Source: Intestinibacillus sp050255995 (lineage in GTDB: Bacteria > Bacillota > Clostridia > Oscillospirales > Butyricicoccaceae). From it: 36,057 nt of DNA. Below, piece by piece: positions 7,856 to 15,963 of the stretch; within the stretch, counting starts at the first letter, position 1; every line of letters begins with the position of its first letter. Under the pieces are notes generated by a model that saw only the letters and a program-made list of their open reading frames with translations, was not told the DNA's origin and searched no databases. The translations under genes and the position numbers were made by a program. The stretch spans positions 1 to 36,057 of the forward strand of contig JBFWIM010000010.1 in assembly GCA_050255995.1 (NCBI GenBank), written 5' to 3'.

Positions 7856-9001
7856 ATGGATTTTAGGCTTACGAAACAGCAGGCAATGGTTCAGAAGCTC
7901 TGCCGCGAATTCGCAATCAACGAAGTTGAGCCGATCGCTGCAGAGATTGACGAGCAGGAGCGTTACCCTGAGGAAACCGTACAGAAGCTCATGAAGTACG
8001 GCATGATGGGCATTCAATTCCCCAAGGAAGTCGGCGGCTCCGGCGGCGACTACATCTGCTACTCGATCGCGATTGAGGAGGCTTCCAAGGTTTGCGGTAC
8101 CACGGGCTGCATCATTTCTTCCCACGCGACTCTGGGCGCCTGGCCGATTTACGCGTACGGCACCCCGGAGCAGAAGGAAAAGTTCCTCCGTCCTCTGGTT
8201 TCCGGCCAGAAGCTGGGTGCGTTCGGCCTGACCGAGCCCAACGCCGGCACCGACTCCGCCGCGCAGCAGACCGTTGCTGTAAGGCAGGAAGACGGCACCT
8301 GGCTGATCAACGGCTCCAAGGTGTTCATCACCGGCGGCGGCCGTGCCGACACCTATGTCATCTTCGCGATGACCAATAAGGCGATTGGCAACCACGGCAT
8401 TTCCGCCTTCATCGTTGACAAGAACGACCCGGGCTTCAAGATCGGCAAGATCGAGCACAAGATGGGTATCCGCGGCTCCCAGACCTCCGAGCTGATTTTC
8501 GAGGATATGGTTCTGCCGGCTGACCGTCTGCTGGGCAAGGAGAACGGCGGCTTCAAGATCGCGATGCAGACCCTGGACGGCGGCCGTATCGGCATCGCGT
8601 CCCAGGCGCTGGGCATTGCGCAGGGCGCTCTGGACAAGGCTGTTCAGTATATGAAGGAGCGCGTTCAGTTCGGCAAGTCTCTGGACAAGTTCCAGGGCCT
8701 GCAGTGGATGGTTGCGGACATGGATGTCAAGATCGACGCCGCCCGCCTGCTCATCCGCCGCGCTGCATTCAATCATGACGTAGGTCTGCCGTTCACCAAG
8801 GAAGCTGCTATGGCCAAGCTGTACGCTTCTGAGGTTGCGATGGAAGTTACCACCAAGTGCGTTCAGCTGCACGGCGGCTACGGCTATATCCGTGAGTATC
8901 CGATGGAGCGCATGATGCGTGACGCGAAGATCACCGAGATCTATGAGGGTACTTCTCAGGTTCAGAGAATGGTTATCGCTGGCCAGATCTTCAGAAAGTA
9001 A
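7856..9001 (+). CDS. bcd: Butyryl-CoA (short-chain acyl-CoA) dehydrogenase
   Basis: This is a 381-residue flavoenzyme of the acyl-CoA dehydrogenase family, the usual length for bacterial Bcd. Motifs include the FAD/substrate segment AFGLTEPNAGTDS (122-134), ITGGG (158-162), the C-terminal QLHGGYGYIREYPMER and the catalytic base Glu364 in EIYEGTSQVQR. With the adjacent EtfBA it reduces crotonyl-CoA to butyryl-CoA by flavin-based electron bifurcation from NADH, coupled to ferredoxin reduction. That role is established for clostridial Bcd/Etf and is inferred here from context. The ATG at 7856 follows GGGAGG, and the longer upstream frame is leader RNA. Codon choice (GTT, GCT, CGT, CTG, AAG) suggests high expression. 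The crt, hbd and thl genes are not in the window. Confidence 0.93.
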   Translation: MDFRLTKQQAMVQKLCREFAINEVEPIAAEIDEQERYPEETVQKLMKYGMMGIQFPKEVGGSGGDYICYSIAIEEASKVCGTTGCIISSHATLGAWPIYAYGTPEQKEKFLRPLVSGQKLGAFGLTEPNAGTDSAAQQTVAVRQEDGTWLINGSKVFITGGGRADTYVIFAMTNKAIGNHGISAFIVDKNDPGFKIGKIEHKMGIRGSQTSELIFEDMVLPADRLLGKENGGFKIAMQTLDGGRIGIASQALGIAQGALDKAVQYMKERVQFGKSLDKFQGLQWMVADMDVKIDAARLLIRRAAFNHDVGLPFTKEAAMAKLYASEVAMEVTTKCVQLHGGYGYIREYPMERMMRDAKITEIYEGTSQVQRMVIAGQIFRK

Positions 9002-9027
9002 TTAGTAAGAGGAGGAAGTACTGAATC

Positions 9028-9828
9028 ATGAAAGTTTTTGTTTGCGTAAAGCAGGTTCCTGATACGTCCGGCAAAGTTGCCGTAAACCCCAACGGTACCC
9101 TGGACCGCGCTTCTATGGCTACCATCATCAACCCCGATGACAAGAACGCCGTTGAAGCCGCTCTGCAGATCAAGGACAACCTCGGCGCCAAGGTCGTTGT
9201 TATCACCATGGGCCCCCCTCCGGCGGCCGAGATGCTGCGTGAGCTGCTCGCAATGGGCGCTGACGAGGGCGTTCTGGTTTCCGCGCGCGAGTTCGGCGGT
9301 TCCGATACCTTCGCAACATCCCAGATCCTGTCCGCTGCGATCAAGAAGATCGGCCTGGAGAAGGACGACATCGTCCTCTGCGGCCGTCAGGCGATCGACG
9401 GCGACACCGCGCAGGTAGGCTCTCAGATCGCTGAGAAGCTTGGCATCCCGCAGATTTCCTATGCGGCCGACATCGAGGTTGACGGCACCACCGTCACCGT
9501 AAAGCGTATGCTGGAAGACGGCCACATGACCATCCAGACTCAGACCCCCTGCCTGCTGACCTGCATCAAGGAGCTCAACGAGCCCCGTTACATGTCCGTT
9601 GGCGGCATCTTCTGGGCGTTCGAGCAGGAGATCACGGTTCTGGACTACAATGCGCTGAAGGACGATCCGCTGATCGAGCTCGACACCATCGGCCTGAAGG
9701 GTTCTCCCACGAATATCTTCAAGTCCTTCACTCCCCCGCAGAAGGGCAAGGGCGTTATGCTTGAGGGCGCTGACAAGGCGACTTGCGACACCCTGGCTGG
9801 CGCGCTTCTGAAGAAGCACATCATCTAA
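9028..9828 (+). CDS. etfB: Electron transfer flavoprotein beta subunit
   Basis: This is a 266-residue EtfB. It opens with MKVFVCVKQVPDT, characteristic of the family, and has the nucleotide-binding segment GRQAIDGDTAQVG at 119-131. The length and the DGDTAQVG loop match bifurcating Etf of clostridial Bcd complexes. EtfB holds the FAD where NADH donates hydride and bifurcation occurs. A GAGGAGG ribosome site precedes ATG 9028, 26 bases after bcd. It is the middle gene of bcd-etfB-etfA. Confidence 0.95.
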   Translation: MKVFVCVKQVPDTSGKVAVNPNGTLDRASMATIINPDDKNAVEAALQIKDNLGAKVVVITMGPPPAAEMLRELLAMGADEGVLVSAREFGGSDTFATSQILSAAIKKIGLEKDDIVLCGRQAIDGDTAQVGSQIAEKLGIPQISYAADIEVDGTTVTVKRMLEDGHMTIQTQTPCLLTCIKELNEPRYMSVGGIFWAFEQEITVLDYNALKDDPLIELDTIGLKGSPTNIFKSFTPPQKGKGVMLEGADKATCDTLAGALLKKHII

Positions 9829-9849
9829 ATTGAAAGGAGAATTCTAACA

Positions 9850-10962
9850 ATGGCTGATTTTAACAACACCAACCTCGCCGATTTCAGCGGCGTTTGGGTA
9901 TTTGCTGAGCAGCGCCAGGGCACGCTGCAGCCGACCGTCCTGGAGCTGATCTCCGAGGGACGCAAGCTGGCGGACGACATGGGCGTTGAACTGGCGGCGC
10001 TGCTGCTGGGCGAGAACGTCGAGGGCATGTCCAAGGAACTGGGCGCTTACGGCGCGGACAAGGTTTATGTCTGCGATTCTCCGGTGCTCGGCACCTACAC
10101 CACCGACGCGTATGCGAAGGTAATCTGCGATGCCGTTATGGACAAGAAGCCGGAGATCATGCTGATCGCGGCAACCAACATTGGCCGTGACCTGGGCCCG
10201 CGTTGCGCGGCTCGCCTGCACACCGGTCTGACCGCGGACTGCACCCACCTCGACGTTGACGTTGAGAAGTACGCGGCGTTCCTGGCGGAGTCCTCCACGC
10301 TGCCGGCTGACCAGCTGGCTGCGCTCGACCGTTCCGACCGCAACCTGAAGATGACCCGTCCGGCGTTCGGCGGTCACCTGATGGCTACCATTATCTGCCC
10401 CCGTTTCCGTCCCCAGATGGCGACTGTCCGTCCGGGCGTTCTGAAGAAGGGCGAGTACGACGAGGCTAAGGCCAACGCGGTTGTCGTTGAGAAGCTGGCT
10501 GTCAATGTCTCCGACGCTGACCTGCAGACCAAGGTTCTCGAGATCGTCAAGGAAGCCAAGGAGCTGGTCGACCTGACCGGCGCTGAGGTCGTCGTTTCCG
10601 TCGGCCGTGGCATCTCCAAGGACGTTGAGAAGGGCATCGCTCTGGCGAAGGAGCTGGCTGCTGAGTTCAATGGCTCGGTTGTCGGCGGTTCCCGTGCGGC
10701 GATCGACTCCGGCTGGCTGTCTGCCGACCATCAGGTTGGCCAGACCGGCAAGACGGTACATCCGAAGCTGTATGTTGCGCTGGGTATCTCCGGTGCGATC
10801 CAGCACAAGGCTGGCATGCAGGATTCTGAGTGCATCGTCGCGGTCAACAAGAACGACGGCGCCTCGATCTTCGACGTAGCGGACTACGGCATCTGCGGCG
10901 ACCTGTTCAAGGTTGTTCCGATGATGATCGACGCGATCCGCGCGGCAAAGAACGCAAAGTAA
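9850..10962 (+). CDS. etfA: Electron transfer flavoprotein alpha subunit
   Basis: This is a 370-residue EtfA. The C-terminal FAD domain has GGSRAAID (279-286) and GQTGKTVHPKLYVALGISG from 297, which is diagnostic. No N-terminal ferredoxin domain is present, so it is the short type. It forms a heterodimer with EtfB and passes electrons to the Bcd flavin. A GAAAGGAG site precedes ATG 9850, 21 bases after etfB. The gene ends 19 bases before a strong terminator that closes the operon. Confidence 0.95.
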   Translation: MADFNNTNLADFSGVWVFAEQRQGTLQPTVLELISEGRKLADDMGVELAALLLGENVEGMSKELGAYGADKVYVCDSPVLGTYTTDAYAKVICDAVMDKKPEIMLIAATNIGRDLGPRCAARLHTGLTADCTHLDVDVEKYAAFLAESSTLPADQLAALDRSDRNLKMTRPAFGGHLMATIICPRFRPQMATVRPGVLKKGEYDEAKANAVVVEKLAVNVSDADLQTKVLEIVKEAKELVDLTGAEVVVSVGRGISKDVEKGIALAKELAAEFNGSVVGGSRAAIDSGWLSADHQVGQTGKTVHPKLYVALGISGAIQHKAGMQDSECIVAVNKNDGASIFDVADYGICGDLFKVVPMMIDAIRAAKNAK

Positions 10963-10981
10963 TCTCCCAAAAGCAATATAA

Positions 10982-11018
10982 AAAGAAGCCCTGTCCGTTA
11001 CCCGGACAGGGCTTCTTT
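10982..11018. terminator. Bidirectional terminator between etfA and the convergent small gene
   Basis: An approximately 16-bp perfect stem (10982-10997 with 11003-11018) has a TTACC loop, A-run on the left and T-run on the right. It can stop both etfA and the converging minus-strand gene. Confidence 0.92.
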
Positions 11019-11026
11019 GCGCTGTT

Positions 11027-11206
11027 TCAGAACGGCCGCCGCAGCCGGTACCATAGCGGCGACCACGGCCGCCGCAGCCGCGCCACAAGGCGGCAGATCT
11101 CGCCGCAGCCTTCGCAAAGGTCGGCGGAGCGGGTCAAAACAATGTCCTTTTGTTCATAACGCGCCCCGTTGATCCGGTTCCAGCAGGCAGGACAGAATTC
11201 CGCCAT
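11027..11206 (-). CDS. Small cysteine-rich (zinc-ribbon-like) protein
   Basis: This is a 59-residue ORF on the minus strand with GAGGAGG about eight bases before its ATG. It contains CPAC near residues 5-8 and CEGCGEIC at 31-38, so two CxxC pairs could bind zinc or another metal. The C-terminus is rich in Arg and Trp (RLRRPWSP, RLRRPF), suggesting nucleic-acid or membrane contact. It lies 84 bases downstream of the ClpP/TepA-like protease on the same strand, so it may be co-transcribed, and it ends at a shared terminator. I do not recognise the family. The ribosome site, the cysteine spacing and the snug fit to the terminator support a real gene. Confidence 0.7.
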   Translation of the reverse strand: MAEFCPACWNRINGARYEQKDIVLTRSADLCEGCGEICRLVARLRRPWSPLWYRLRRPF

Positions 11207-11290
11207 GGCGTACGCCTCCTCGCTTCTGATAGCATCAGCATAACACGAGGCGCATGTCGATTTTGTCGAATCTGTACGGTTGCGGAAAAC

Positions 11291-12016
11291 CTACGATTGC
11301 GGTTCGGGCTCGTTCTGCTCCGGCTCGGTTTTTTTGCGCGCATCAGCCATGGTGTGCAGGCAGTCCAGCGCGTCTGAAAGCGTGCCCACCGCGTCGATCA
11401 GCCCGATATCGACCGCCTGCTCCGCGCCGACAATGGTGCCCACATCGGTGGAAAGCTCGCCGGTTTCCATCATGAGCCGCAGGATAGTTTGTTCCTCCAC
11501 TCGCGAATGGCGTGTAATGAAGCCCACAATGCGCTCCTGAATCTTTTGAAAATAGGCATAGGTCTGGGGCACGGCGATGACCATGCCATTCATGCGCACC
11601 GGATGGATCGTCATCGCGGCGGAGGGCGCAATGAAGCTCTTTTGGCTCGCCACCGCCAGCGGCACCCCGATGGAATGCCCGCCGCCCAGCACCAGCGACA
11701 CCGTGGGCTTGCGCATCCCCGCAATCAGCTCGGCAATCGCCAGACCGGCCTCCACATCGCCGCCCACGGTGTTGAGCAGCACAAGCAGGCCGTCAATCTC
11801 GTCCGATTCCTCAACCGCCGTAATCTGCGGGATAATATGCTCGTACTTTGTCGTTTTATTTTGCGCAGGCAGCTCCATATGGCCCTCGATCTGCCCGACG
11901 ATGGTAATGCAGTGGATCACGCCGCGTGAGGATTTCGCGGTGATCGAACCGGTCTGTGCCACACTTTCGCGTTGCGTTTCCTCGGTGTTTTGCTCCTGAC
12001 GCTCCTCATTTTCCAT
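11291..12016 (-). CDS. ClpP-family serine protease, TepA-like
   Basis: This is a 241-residue protein of the ClpP/crotonase fold. LNTVGGDVEAGLAIAE (81-96) matches the ClpP substrate-binding loop. GGGHSIGVPLAVAS carries the presumed nucleophile Ser115, and TIHPVRM has His138. In Bacillus the homologous TepA has been linked to protein translocation, and clostridial homologues are widespread. The N-terminal 30 residues are charged and disordered, without a signal peptide, so it is likely cytosolic. The start at 12016 is chosen because GGAGGG lies upstream. An ATG 13 codons earlier has no site. The DnaA-box pair lies about 160 bases upstream. Confidence 0.82.
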   Translation of the reverse strand: MENEERQEQNTEETQRESVAQTGSITAKSSRGVIHCITIVGQIEGHMELPAQNKTTKYEHIIPQITAVEESDEIDGLLVLLNTVGGDVEAGLAIAELIAGMRKPTVSLVLGGGHSIGVPLAVASQKSFIAPSAAMTIHPVRMNGMVIAVPQTYAYFQKIQERIVGFITRHSRVEEQTILRLMMETGELSTDVGTIVGAEQAVDIGLIDAVGTLSDALDCLHTMADARKKTEPEQNEPEPQS

Positions 12017-12173
12017 CAAAAAATCCCTCCGTATGTGTCTGTATATTACCGTCATTTTGCCCCAAAAAATCTGTTCATATTCTGCAATACAGGAATAGCA
12101 GAAAATTACATATACAAAAGGTAAACCGAAAGGCGCCGGGACATGGGGGGACGTGCAGGGGGATTACCCTGAG

Positions 12174-12202
12174 TTATCCACATTTCCACAGGGTTATCCA
12201 CA
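12174..12202 (+). promoter_or_regulatory. Pair of perfect DnaA boxes
   Basis: Two copies of TTATCCACA, in the same orientation, occupy 12174-12182 and 12194-12202, exactly 20 bases apart. A degenerate box, TTTCCACA, lies between them at 12183-12190. The flanking 296-base interval between the protease and the M18 peptidase (12017-12312) contains no gene I can support. This could regulate tepA, titrate DnaA or mark a secondary replication-control site. dnaA and dnaN are not adjacent, so an origin is not claimed. Confidence 0.7.
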
Positions 12203-12312
12203 GGAAAAGGTATCGTCAATCTGTGCAAAACTGATTCTGCATTCTACGCAGGGCCGGAAAGAAAAACAGGGGGAAATACCCGGCCGGCATTCCTCCTCTG
12301 TTTGCAGTCATT

Positions 12313-13707
12313 TTATGCGTGATAGAAGGCCTTGAAGCCCTTGAAAGCCATATAGAGGTCAACCTTGGCGATAACCTCGAACGGCGCGTGCATGGACAGC
12401 ACCGGCACACCTGCGTCCACCGTATCAATGTTACGGTTGGCCAGGTACATGGCGACCGTACCGCCGCCGCCCTGATCAATCTTGCCAAGCTGTGCGGTTT
12501 GCCACACGACGCCCGCACCGTCCAGCAGCAGGCGGATGCGCGCCATCAGCTCGGCGGTCGCGTCGGATGTGCCGGATTTGCCGCGCGAGCCGGTGTACTT
12601 GACAATGGCAAGGCCGCAACCCGTATGCGCGTCGTTGCGCTTCTCGGAAACCTCCGGGAAGTTGGGGTCAAAAGCGTTGCAGACGTCGGCCGACAGGCAG
12701 ATGGAATTTTCAAAGCAGATTTCCGGCGGCACGCCTTCGCTGCGGCACAGGTCGGCGACCAGCGTGTCGAAGAAGCGGGACTGCATGCCGGTCACGCCCT
12801 CGGAGCCGATCTCCTCCTTATCCACGAGCAGCGCCATCGCGGTGTGCTCCGGCACGCTCTCAAGCTGCAGCAGCGCGGTCGCGGCGGGGTAGGAGCACAC
12901 GCGGTCATCGTGTCCGTAAGCGCCGACCATAGAACGGTCAAAGCCGACGTCGCAGGCATTCCAGGCCGGGACGGCGGAAAGCTCCGCGGAAACGAAGTCG
13001 CGCTCGGTCATGCCGTATTCGCGGTTGAGATACTCCATAACGGCGAGCTTGACCTTGTCGGTGCACTTTTCGTCCTCGGTGCGCGAGGGCTCCAGACCGA
13101 CGAGCAGGTTCATGCTCTCGCCTTTGACCACTTCGGTGGCCTTCTTGCTCATCTGCTCGCTCGCGAGATGGGGCAGCAGGTCGGTGATAACGAACTTCGG
13201 CTCCTCGGGTTTGCCGCCGATGTGTATCTTGACGCGGCGCATTTCACCGTTCTCGCATACGCAGACCACGCCGTGCAGCTCCAGCGGAATGGCAAGCCAC
13301 TGGTACTTCTTGATGCCGCCGTAATAATGGGTTTTGAAGTAGGCGAGGCCGGTATCCTCGTAAAGCGGCACGGTGCGGATGTCGATACGCGGCGCATCCA
13401 GGTGCGCGGCGGCCAGGCGGATGCCCTCGGCCAGACTCTTTTTGCCGATCACCGTGAGGATAATGCCCTTGTCGCGGTTGATCCGGTAGATTTTATCGCC
13501 GGGTGACAACGGCATCCTGCGGTCATAGGGGACGAAGCCGTGCGCCTCGGCGAGACGCGTGAGTTCGGCAGTCGCGTCGCGTTCGGTTTTGCCGATGTCC
13601 AGAAAGCGTTTGTAGCCCTCGGCGTAGTCTGCAATCTGGCGGCGGTCCTCATCGGTCAGGCCGTCAAAGCCCGACTTCCTGTCATAAAAAAGCTGTTCGG
13701 AAGTCAT
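12313..13707 (-). CDS. M18 family aminopeptidase
   Basis: This is a 464-residue cytosolic metallo-aminopeptidase of the M18 family (aspartyl aminopeptidase type), which removes N-terminal, often acidic, residues from peptides. Likely zinc ligands and catalytic residues are visible: His102 in AAHLDAPRID, Asp268 in YGHDDRV, Glu298-Glu299 in DKEEIGSEG, Asp341 in SADVCNAFDPN and His440 in SMHAPFEV. The length is usual for the family. The start at 13707 follows AAGGAGGAG on the minus strand. The longer frame from 13737 lacks such a site. It lies 26 bases downstream of the dephospho-CoA kinase, so it is probably in the same operon. Confidence 0.93.
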   Translation of the reverse strand: MTSEQLFYDRKSGFDGLTDEDRRQIADYAEGYKRFLDIGKTERDATAELTRLAEAHGFVPYDRRMPLSPGDKIYRINRDKGIILTVIGKKSLAEGIRLAAAHLDAPRIDIRTVPLYEDTGLAYFKTHYYGGIKKYQWLAIPLELHGVVCVCENGEMRRVKIHIGGKPEEPKFVITDLLPHLASEQMSKKATEVVKGESMNLLVGLEPSRTEDEKCTDKVKLAVMEYLNREYGMTERDFVSAELSAVPAWNACDVGFDRSMVGAYGHDDRVCSYPAATALLQLESVPEHTAMALLVDKEEIGSEGVTGMQSRFFDTLVADLCRSEGVPPEICFENSICLSADVCNAFDPNFPEVSEKRNDAHTGCGLAIVKYTGSRGKSGTSDATAELMARIRLLLDGAGVVWQTAQLGKIDQGGGGTVAMYLANRNIDTVDAGVPVLSMHAPFEVIAKVDLYMAFKGFKAFYHA

Positions 13708-13733
13708 AATATTCTCCTCCTTGTATTTAAAAA

Positions 13734-14147
13734 TCACACAGGTTCGTTTTGCCTTGCGAATACCAGACCGCGCGGCTGCGGCGCGAGGGGCAGGCGGTGC
13801 AGCGTTTCCCAGAACCGCTCCACCAGCGGCTGTAGCTCGTCAAGCCCGTCGTCGTTTTGGATGAGATAGTCACAGTGTGCACGGTAAAATCCGTCCGGCG
13901 GCTGCGCCGCGATGCGGGCGCGCGCCGCCTGTTCGGTCAGCCCGTCGCGCGCCATGACGCGCCGGATACGTACGTCCACAGGCGCAAGCATGCCGAGCAC
14001 CCCCGCGCCCGTGTTCTGGGCGCGGCACAGGCGGTGCAGCCCGCTTTCGATCAGTGTGGGCGCGTCAAACAGTGCAAGCGCGCAGTCCTGCGCCTCCAGC
14101 CGGGCAAACGCCGCGAGTGACGCATCACGGATGTAGGGATAGACCAG
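13734..14147 (-). CDS. coaE: Dephospho-CoA kinase, N-terminus lost in assembly gap
   Basis: The last 137 or so residues of a dephospho-CoA kinase are visible. This enzyme phosphorylates the 3'-hydroxyl of dephospho-CoA, the last step of CoA synthesis. Diagnostic segments are VYPYIRD, LFDAPTLIESGL, LAPVDVRIRRVMARDGLTE and ARIAAQ. The P-loop and start would lie in the N gap. A naive translation through the 100 N fuses this tail to Sua5 only because the arbitrary gap length keeps the frame. The two are separate families and almost certainly separate genes. The C-terminal 15 residues extend slightly past the usual end. Confidence 0.85.
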   Translation of the reverse strand: MVYPYIRDASLAAFARLEAQDCALALFDAPTLIESGLHRLCRAQNTGAGVLGMLAPVDVRIRRVMARDGLTEQAARARIAAQPPDGFYRAHCDYLIQNDDGLDELQPLVERFWETLHRLPLAPQPRGLVFARQNEPV

Positions 14148-14247
14148 NNNNNNNNNNNNNNNNNNNNNNNNNNNNNNNNNNNNNNNNNNNNNNNNNNNNN
14201 NNNNNNNNNNNNNNNNNNNNNNNNNNNNNNNNNNNNNNNNNNNNNNN
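14148..14247. other. Assembly gap (100 N)
   Basis: Exactly 100 N is the conventional placeholder for a scaffold gap of unknown size. The missing piece should contain the end of sua5 and the start of coaE, and possibly other genes. Confidence 0.98.
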
Positions 14248-14819
14248 CGCGGCGGCGTGACGGCGAGCGAGATCACCGTCGACTCCACGCCGACCTTGCA
14301 CGGCCCGCCCTCAACGACGGCGGGGATTTTGCCGTCCATGTCGCGCAGGACGTGCTGCGCGGTCGTAGTGGACGGGCGGCCCGACAGGTTGGCGGACGGC
14401 GCGGCAATGGGCACGCCGGCGAGCCGGATCAACTCCCGGGCGATCGGGTGCGCGGGCAGGCGTACGCCAATGGTATCGAGCCCTGCCGAGGTCTCCGGCG
14501 GAATGCGCCCGTTTTTCGGCACGATGATGGTGAGCGGGCCCGGCCAAAAGTTTTTCGCCAGGATTTTTGCGGCCGGCGGCACCACGGGGCAGACCTCGTC
14601 AAGCTGCGCGCAGTCCGCGATGTGTACAATGAGCGGATTGTCCTGCGGGCGGCCTTTGGCGGCGAAAATCTTGCGCACCGCCGCGCCGTCGAGCGCGTTT
14701 GCGGCGAGGCCGTAAACCGTTTCGGTCGGAATGCCGACGACTTCTCCCGCACGCAGCAGATCGGCTGCCTGCCTGAGTGCCGTCGGATCTGAGGCGGGAT
14801 CGAGCAATTTGGTTTCCAT
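14248..14819 (-). CDS. L-threonylcarbamoyladenylate synthase (Sua5/TsaC/YrdC), 3'-partial
   Basis: The first 190 residues of a YrdC-domain protein are visible. The enzyme makes threonylcarbamoyl-AMP from threonine, bicarbonate and ATP for the t6A37 modification of tRNA. Motifs are GIPTETVYGLAANA, KGRPQDNPLIVHI, WPGPLTII, IGVRLPAHP and the SAN motif in PSANLSGRPSTT. The visible part ends in VESTVISL, near the end of the catalytic domain. Whether it is a short TsaC or a longer Sua5 with a C-terminal domain cannot be decided because of the N gap. It follows prfA on the minus strand by 57 bases, a common Firmicutes pairing, and AGGAAG precedes the ATG at 14819. Confidence 0.92.
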
Positions 14820-14876
14820 TGAAACACTTCCTGTTATAATAGATATGATATATACGAAATGTTAATAGAGGATGTG

Positions 14877-15941
14877 TTAGTTCTGCTCCTGCGCGCGGAG
14901 CTTTTCCGCGGTGTCGGCGGTGACCAGCGCGTCGATAACGTCGTCGAGGTCGCCGTTTAAGAACTGGTCGAGCTTATAGAGCGTCAGCTTAATGCGGTGC
15001 TCGGAGACGCGATTTTCCGGGAAATTATAGGTGCGGATGCGCTCCGAACGGTCGCCTGTGCCGACCTGCGCGCGGCGGTCGGCCGCGATGGACTGCCGCT
15101 GCTTTTCAACCTCGGCTTCGTACAGGCGGGTACGCAGTACGCGCATCGCCTTATCCCGGTTTTTGTGCTGGCTGCGTTCATCCTGGCATTCTACGACTGT
15201 GCCGGTCGGAATATGCGTGATGCGGATGGCGGAGCTGGTTTTGTTGATGTGCTGGCCGCCTGCGCCGGAGGAGCGGAAGGTATCGACGCGCAGGTCGCTG
15301 GGGTCGAGGTAAAAGTCGACCTCTTCGGCCTCGGGCAGCACGGCGACCGTTACGGTGGAGGTATGGACGCGCCCCTGGCTTTCGGTCTCGGGCACGCGCT
15401 GTACGCGGTGCACGCCGGACTCGAACTTCAGGCGGGAATATGCGCCCCCGCCCGTGATCTGGAATACGACCTCCTTGTAGCCGCCAAGCTCGGTCTCGTT
15501 TTCGGACAGGATTTCGACTGTCCAGCCGCGCTTCGCGGCGTACATGGAATACATCCGGTAGAGCGAGGCCGCGAACAGGGCGGATTCCTCGCCGCCCGCG
15601 CCGCCGCGGATCTCCACGATGATATTTTTGTCGTCGTTCGGGTCGCGGGGGAGTAGCAGGATCTTGAGCGCTTCCGTCAGCCGTTCGATATCGCCCTTGG
15701 CTGCCGCCAGCTCTTCCTGCGCCATTTCGCGCAGCTCAGGATCGGACAGCATTTCCTCGGCTTCGGCGAGCGTCTGTTTCGCGGCCTTATAGCTGCGGAA
15801 CGCCGTGACGATCGGCTCGAGCTGATTCCGCTCGCGCAGCAGCCCCGCCGCATTTGCGGGATCATCGTATAAATCGGGCGCGGCGAGCCGGCTTTCCAGC
15901 TCCGAAAGCCGCGTTTCAAGCGCTTCGAGCTTGTCAAACAT
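14877..15941 (-). CDS. prfA: Peptide chain release factor 1
   Basis: This is a 354-residue class-1 release factor reading UAA and UAG. The GGQ motif that triggers peptidyl-tRNA hydrolysis is at 228-230 (SSGAGGQHINK). The codon-recognition tripeptide of the RF1 type appears as PET at 184-186 in RVPETESQGRVHTS, distinguishing it from RF2 (SPF). The length matches RF1. An AAAGGAT site precedes ATG 15941. The gene lies between a small unknown gene (22 bases upstream) and sua5. Confidence 0.96.
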   Translation of the reverse strand: MFDKLEALETRLSELESRLAAPDLYDDPANAAGLLRERNQLEPIVTAFRSYKAAKQTLAEAEEMLSDPELREMAQEELAAAKGDIERLTEALKILLLPRDPNDDKNIIVEIRGGAGGEESALFAASLYRMYSMYAAKRGWTVEILSENETELGGYKEVVFQITGGGAYSRLKFESGVHRVQRVPETESQGRVHTSTVTVAVLPEAEEVDFYLDPSDLRVDTFRSSGAGGQHINKTSSAIRITHIPTGTVVECQDERSQHKNRDKAMRVLRTRLYEAEVEKQRQSIAADRRAQVGTGDRSERIRTYNFPENRVSEHRIKLTLYKLDQFLNGDLDDVIDALVTADTAEKLRAQEQN

Positions 15942-15963
15942 GGCAGGTTTATCCTTTCTTACA

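Noticed and set aside
12017..12312. A chromosomal replication origin
   Set aside because: The DnaA boxes are real, but there are only two perfect ones, there is no strong AT-rich unwinding block, and dnaA, dnaN or rpmH are not adjacent.
13734..14819. Single Sua5-CoaE fusion protein
   Set aside because: The joining segment is 100 N of arbitrary length, and the frame is kept by chance.
14836..14865. Promoter between prfA and sua5 (TTAACA-N18-TATTAT on the minus strand)
   Set aside because: Its start site would fall at or inside the sua5 ribosome site, so it is unlikely to drive that gene.
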